64,000 nucleotides of DNA from Paeniglutamicibacter sulfureus. GTDB lineage: Bacteria; Actinomycetota; Actinomycetes; Actinomycetales; Micrococcaceae. The position numbers and the translations under genes were made by a program. The stretch covers positions 1,054,001 through 1,118,000 of the forward strand of contig NZ_BAAAWO010000001.1 in the NCBI RefSeq assembly GCF_039535115.1, read 5' to 3'. The notes beneath the pieces were generated by a model. That model was not told the origin of the DNA. It saw only the letters and a list, made by a program, of their open reading frames with translations, and searched no databases. Positions 60,614-64,000 of the stretch are shown piece after piece (positions within the stretch are counted from its first letter, which is position 1; each line of letters opens with the position of its first letter).

Positions 60614-61984
60614 CTAGGCTTCCTGGCTTCGGTGCTTGGCATCGTGTGCCGCCTGCAGCTCCGGGTCGATGTCCTCGACGTGCAGGTTGCGGCCCTTGGT
60701 CTCGCCCACCCAGATGACTGCCGCCATCGAAATAAGGGTGAGCACCATAATGTAGATGGCAATCGAGCCGGACCAGCCGGTCCTCTGAAGAAGGATCTCG
60801 GCGACGGTCGATGCAAAGGCACCGCCGAGGATCGCGCCGAGAGCGTAGCCGATCGAGATGCCCGAGTAGCGGATGTGTGCCGGGAACATTTCGGCGTACA
60901 TGGCCGACTGCGGGCCATAGGACAGCCCCAGGCCGACCGTCAGGATGAAGATCGAAACACCGTAGAGGAAGACGCTTCGGGTCTCGATCAAAAGGAACAT
61001 CGGGATCATCCAGACGAAGACGATGCCGTAGCCGATCAGGAAGGTGTTGCGGCGTCCCAAGTGGTCGGAGAGCCAGCCACCGACCAGGGTGAAGATCAGC
61101 CAGCCGACGGAGCCGATGGTGGTGGCCAGGAGCACCGGTGCCGTCGGCATCTCCAGCACCCGGGTGGTGTAGGCGATGAAGAAGGCGATGACCAGGTAGC
61201 CGGCGGCGTTGTTGGCGATGAAGATCAAGGCTGCCTGGATGACTTCCTTGGTGTTGGTCTGGAAGAGCTGCTTCAGCGGGGTGTGCTCCGAGGCCTTGCG
61301 CAGTGCGAGCTGCTTGAAGATCGGGGATTCCTCGACGGCCTTTCGGATCAGGTAGCCAACGACGATCAACACCACAGAGAGCAGGAACGGCACGCGCCAG
61401 CCCCAGGCGGCAAACTGTTCCGGGCTCATGGACGTGCGCAGCAGGTACAGCATGCCCGTGGCAATGATCATGCCGATCGGGACACCGATCTGCGGGAAGG
61501 CGCCGAAGAAGCCGCGCTTGTTGTTCGGGGCGTGCTCCACAGCCATCAATGCCGCGCCGCCCCATTCGCCGCCGGCGGAGAAACCCTGGATGATGCGCAG
61601 GAGCACCAGCAGGATCGGAGCCCACAGGCCGATGGTGGCGTAGGTGGGCAGGAGGCCGATCAGCGCGGTGGCCGCGCCCATCAGGATCAGGGTGGCGACC
61701 AGCACGCGCTTGCGTCCGTACTTGTCACCCAGGTGGCCTGCCACAATAGCGCCCAGCGGACGGAAGAGGAAGGAAATGCCGATCATTGCGAAGGCGAGGA
61801 TCTGCCCCAGGCCCGGGTTGGACACGCTCAACGGCTGCAGGAAGAGCGGCGTCAGCAAGGTCGCGGTGAGCTGGGCAAAGATGAAGAAGTCGTACCACTC
61901 AATGGTGGTGCCAACCAATGTGCCGGCAAGGACACGACGTTCCTCGGAACGTTTGCTGCTTGCCGCGAGGGATGAGGAAGCCAT
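60614..61984 (-). CDS. MHS-family MFS transporter (probable aromatic acid importer)
   Basis: A 456-residue 12-helix transporter of the metabolite:H+ symporter family. The start TLVGTTIEWYDFFIFAQLTA and the loop GHLGDKYGRKRVLVATLI (motif A) are characteristic, as is QGFSAGGEWGGAALMAVEHA. The position beside hpaB/hpaC suggests import of 4-hydroxyphenylacetate or a related acid; homologues also carry shikimate, citrate or betaine. AGGAG precedes the ATG. A TetR-type operator lies in its promoter. Confidence 0.92.
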   Translation of the reverse strand: MASSSLAASSKRSEERRVLAGTLVGTTIEWYDFFIFAQLTATLLTPLFLQPLSVSNPGLGQILAFAMIGISFLFRPLGAIVAGHLGDKYGRKRVLVATLILMGAATALIGLLPTYATIGLWAPILLVLLRIIQGFSAGGEWGGAALMAVEHAPNNKRGFFGAFPQIGVPIGMIIATGMLYLLRTSMSPEQFAAWGWRVPFLLSVVLIVVGYLIRKAVEESPIFKQLALRKASEHTPLKQLFQTNTKEVIQAALIFIANNAAGYLVIAFFIAYTTRVLEMPTAPVLLATTIGSVGWLIFTLVGGWLSDHLGRRNTFLIGYGIVFVWMIPMFLLIETRSVFLYGVSIFILTVGLGLSYGPQSAMYAEMFPAHIRYSGISIGYALGAILGGAFASTVAEILLQRTGWSGSIAIYIMVLTLISMAAVIWVGETKGRNLHVEDIDPELQAAHDAKHRSQEA

Positions 61985-62031
61985 GGGAGAACTCCTGCGT
62001 TCGGTGCTAGGTGCGGTGGACGAGTGTAGGC

Positions 62032-62055
62032 ATCATACCGACCGTTCGGACGGTA
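62032..62055 (-). promoter_or_regulatory. MHS-gene promoter with TetR-type operator
   Basis: On the minus strand, TATGAT (62037-62032) is a good -10. Just upstream lies the 20-base near-palindrome TACCG-a-CCG-tt-CGG-a-CGGTA (62036-62055), the form of many TetR-family sites. No TetR gene is present in the window. Confidence 0.55.
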
Positions 62056-62202
62056 AAGTGCTTTGTCCATGGTAACCCATCATCGTGACTCCGCTCACGT
62101 CAATTTGGGTCTCGGCTGTTCCTCCCCTTGCGCGGGGAATGTCCGGCGCCGGATGCGCCGGCAATCCGGCGTCTTGGGCGAAGGCGTTTCCGCGGTGGTT
62201 CC

Positions 62203-63655
62203 TCAATCCTCCCGGCCCAGGAATTCGCGCACTCGCAGGCACATCGGCTCGCGGTCGTAGCTGTTCACCATGGCTCCGGCCATGCGCACGGGATCGCCGA
62301 AAAAAAAAGTATTCATAGAGTGCCTGGCGACCGGAGAATCCGGTGATCGAGGCGTCGTAGGCGAGCTTGAACAGCCGGATCCGCTCGGACCCCGTCAGGG
62401 ACTTGCCCTGCAGGTATTTGGCGATATCCTCGGTCGCAACCTCCAGGTCCGCTTCGCCGGGCAGCGCCATGAGGCCCGAAGCGCAGAACTTCCGGATGAT
62501 CTCCGGGAAGCGCTGGGAGATCTTCGGATACCAGTTGCGGGCGGCATTCAGCGTTTCCCAATGCGGCAACAGCACCCCGTCAACGCTGGGGGCCGCCTGC
62601 GCCTCGGCCGCGACCACCAGCGCCTTGCCGATCTCCACGTTGCGGATCAACTCCGCCAGGTCCTCCTGGATATGCGCAAAGCCGTCGATGCCAATGGCTC
62701 CGGCGATCTCCGAGGCCAGCCCCAGGTAGAACTCGGACTTGGCGACGGTGCGGGTGACGACCTGGTGCGTCATCAACGCGCCGGCTCCGGTGTCGGTATA
62801 CCAGGCGTTGCAGAGTTCCGGGCGCCCGAGCATGAAGATGCGCTCATTGGGGATGAACACCTCGTCGAACACCACCACCGCGTCGATCTCGTCGAAGCGG
62901 GCTGCCAGCGGCTCGTCATGCGTGTTGCCGCCGTTGTGCAGCCCGGTGCGGCAGAGGTAGCGCAACCCGGGCGCGTCGTTGGCCACGGCCACGGCAAAGG
63001 AATAGGGAGCGTCCTCGGGGGTGCCGCGCAGCACGGTGGAGGGAAAAACCAGCAGCTCGTCGGCGATCGGGGCGACGGTGGCGAGCATCCGGGCACCGCT
63101 GATGACAATGCCGTCTGCCCGTTCCTCGACAATGCGCGCGGTGAGCTGGCCGCCGAGCTGCTCGGAGCCGGAGACCGAACGGTTGACTTGGGGTGGGATC
63201 AGGGTGTGCGTGGCCAAGAGGTCGTTCTCGCGGGCGAATTCGTAGTAGGCCTCGATGCGCTCCCCGAAGACCGGGTCGCCCTGTGCAAAGAACGTCTTGG
63301 CGGTGGACAGGGCGGTGAGGGCGGCGTTCATGTAGTCGGCGGTCCGGCCCAGGAAGCCGTTGGAATACTCGGACCAGGTGGCTGTCGCCGCCCGCCGCCG
63401 GGCCAGGTCCTGCGGCGTGCGCGGCACCAGGAAAGAGGCATTGACCAGGTCCCCGGTGGTGGGCGATTCGTAGGTCAGCGCGTCCCGGTGGGCCGGGTCG
63501 TGTTGCATGTCAAAGAGTTTCGCGTAAGTGAGCGCCAGCTGCCTGAAGGCCGGGTGCCGGGTGAGGTTTTCGGAGACCACCTCCCCGTCGATGACCAGGT
63601 GCGGACGCATCGCGTCCAGCTTGGCCAGGAACTGCGCCCCGGTTCTGATTCCCAT
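62203..63655 (-). pseudogene. hpaB: 4-Hydroxyphenylacetate 3-monooxygenase oxygenase, frame broken at a run of nine A
   Basis: FADH2-dependent oxygenase that hydroxylates 4-hydroxyphenylacetate. From the ATG at 63655 (AGGGG upstream) the frame gives the family segments RPHLVIDGEVVSENLTRHPA, YESPTTGDLVNASFLVPRTP, THTLIPPQVNRSV and YGKAL-like helices up to LYEYFFF. There, nine A on the plus strand (62300-62308, nine T in the gene) shift the frame. With eight, the protein would continue GDPVRMAGAMVNSYDREPMC to a stop at 62203-62205, 483 residues, the normal HpaB length and C-terminus. As written it reads 57 foreign residues beyond and stops at 62033. This is a real mutation, a slippage site or a sequencing error. 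hpaC lies 49 bases upstream. Confidence 0.82.
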
Positions 63656-63704
63656 GTTCAAGACCCCTCTTGAGTAGTGGCGGTGCTTCCGGATCGGCGG
63701 TGGA

Positions 63705-64000
63705 CTAGAGCAGTTCCTCGACGCCCAGGTGGCGTTCGGGGATGGTGGTGAAGGACCCATTGGCGAAGGCCAGCGCGTCGCCGCGGCGGTAGTTGAAGTT
63801 GCGGACCTCGCCCAGATAGAGCGTGTGGTCACCACCGTCGTAGGCGGCCCACGGTGCGCAGGAGAAGTAGGCGAGCACGCCGGCGAGCCGCGGGGCCGTG
63901 GCCCCCTCGATCCAGACCGGATCGTGGCTCGGGCGGCCGGCGAAATGCAGGGCAAGGTCCATCTGCTCGGCGCCGAGGATGTTCACCGTGAACGACCGGT
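63705..64000 (-). CDS. hpaC: Flavin reductase component of 4-hydroxyphenylacetate monooxygenase, 5' part outside window
   Basis: The C-terminal 97 residues of a flavin reductase-like (FMN/FAD split-barrel) protein. The visible part starts RSFTVNILGAEQMDLALHFA, continues with LAGVLAYFSCAPWAAYDGGD and ends HTLYLGEVRNFNYRRGDALA..., all typical of HpaC-type reductases that supply reduced flavin to HpaB. The frame is open through base 64000, so the start lies outside the window; an internal GTG at 63986 is not the true start. It is upstream of hpaB on the same strand, as expected for a two-component monooxygenase operon. Confidence 0.88.
   Translation of the reverse strand, partial: RSFTVNILGAEQMDLALHFAGRPSHDPVWIEGATAPRLAGVLAYFSCAPWAAYDGGDHTLYLGEVRNFNYRRGDALAFANGSFTTIPERHLGVEELL

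Noticed and set aside
1..64000. CRISPR array, insertion sequence, prophage or integrase
   Set aside because: I found no spaced direct repeats, transposase or integrase motifs, or terminal inverted repeats flanking a gene.

Overview
The window is high-GC DNA from an actinobacterium, most likely a member of the Micrococcaceae (Arthrobacter/Paeniglutamicibacter-like). The evidence is the codon bias, a homoprotocatechuate dioxygenase of the Arthrobacter/Brevibacterium type, a mycothiol-style maleylpyruvate isomerase domain, actinobacterial families (SPW repeat, DUF4235, DUF6480-like, DevR/DevS), and many genes that look leaderless. I see no rRNA, tRNA, CRISPR array, insertion sequence or prophage. 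About 65 protein genes are supported.

Layout. 0-8 kb: the 3' part of an RND exporter, a PNPOx-like flavoprotein, a DHA2-type MFS exporter divergent from a luciferase-like monooxygenase/MarR pair, a GNAT enzyme and an SPW-repeat membrane protein. 8-12 kb: an ABC-F ATPase, a zinc-ribbon protein and a YbdK-type carboxylate-amine ligase. 11.8-18.3 kb: a sugar module of GH4 glycosidase and DeoR repressor (minus strand) facing a PfkB kinase and an ABC importer without its ATPase. 18.4-24.6 kb: GNAT enzymes, DUF488, a small HD alarmone-hydrolase-like protein, DevR/DevS-like regulators placed tail to tail, an apparently frameshifted membrane protein and a TOPRIM protein. 24.6-30.4 kb: a tightly overlapped NAD biosynthesis operon (nrtR-nadA-nadB-nadC-cysteine desulfurase, minus strand). 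30.5-37.7 kb: an ArsR/SRPBCC-maleylpyruvate isomerase fusion operon, a monooxygenase, a SWIM zinc-finger plus DUF6493-like pair and an alpha/beta hydrolase. 37.8-41.5 kb: a KtrB potassium channel subunit beside a shortened KdpD/KdpE-like two-component system. 41.9-45.4 kb: a minus-strand set of acidic and membrane proteins that looks stress-related. 45.9-50.2 kb: four glycosyltransferases.

50.3-64 kb holds the 4-hydroxyphenylacetate (homoprotocatechuate) meta-cleavage pathway in two blocks. The plus-strand block is hpaG (one FAH domain fused to an RraA-like domain), a GntR regulator, hpaE and hpaD. The minus-strand block is hpaC, hpaB and an MHS-family importer. HpaB/HpaC would hydroxylate 4-hydroxyphenylacetate, HpaD would open the ring, HpaE would oxidise the semialdehyde, and HpaG would decarboxylate and/or isomerise the product. 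Between the blocks lie a DHFR-like gene, two related phosphoribosyltransferases, a GlsB-type membrane protein, an ABC-F gene with an apparent leaderless leader peptide, and a META-domain lipoprotein. No hpaH hydratase or hpaI aldolase is present in the window.

The most notable points are: the hpaB frame is broken at a run of nine A; the HpaG-RraA fusion keeps a D-X20-R-D motif; a six-codon leader ORF sits where transcription should start upstream of an ABC-F gene; and about fifteen starts lie 6-7 nt after a -10-like hexamer.
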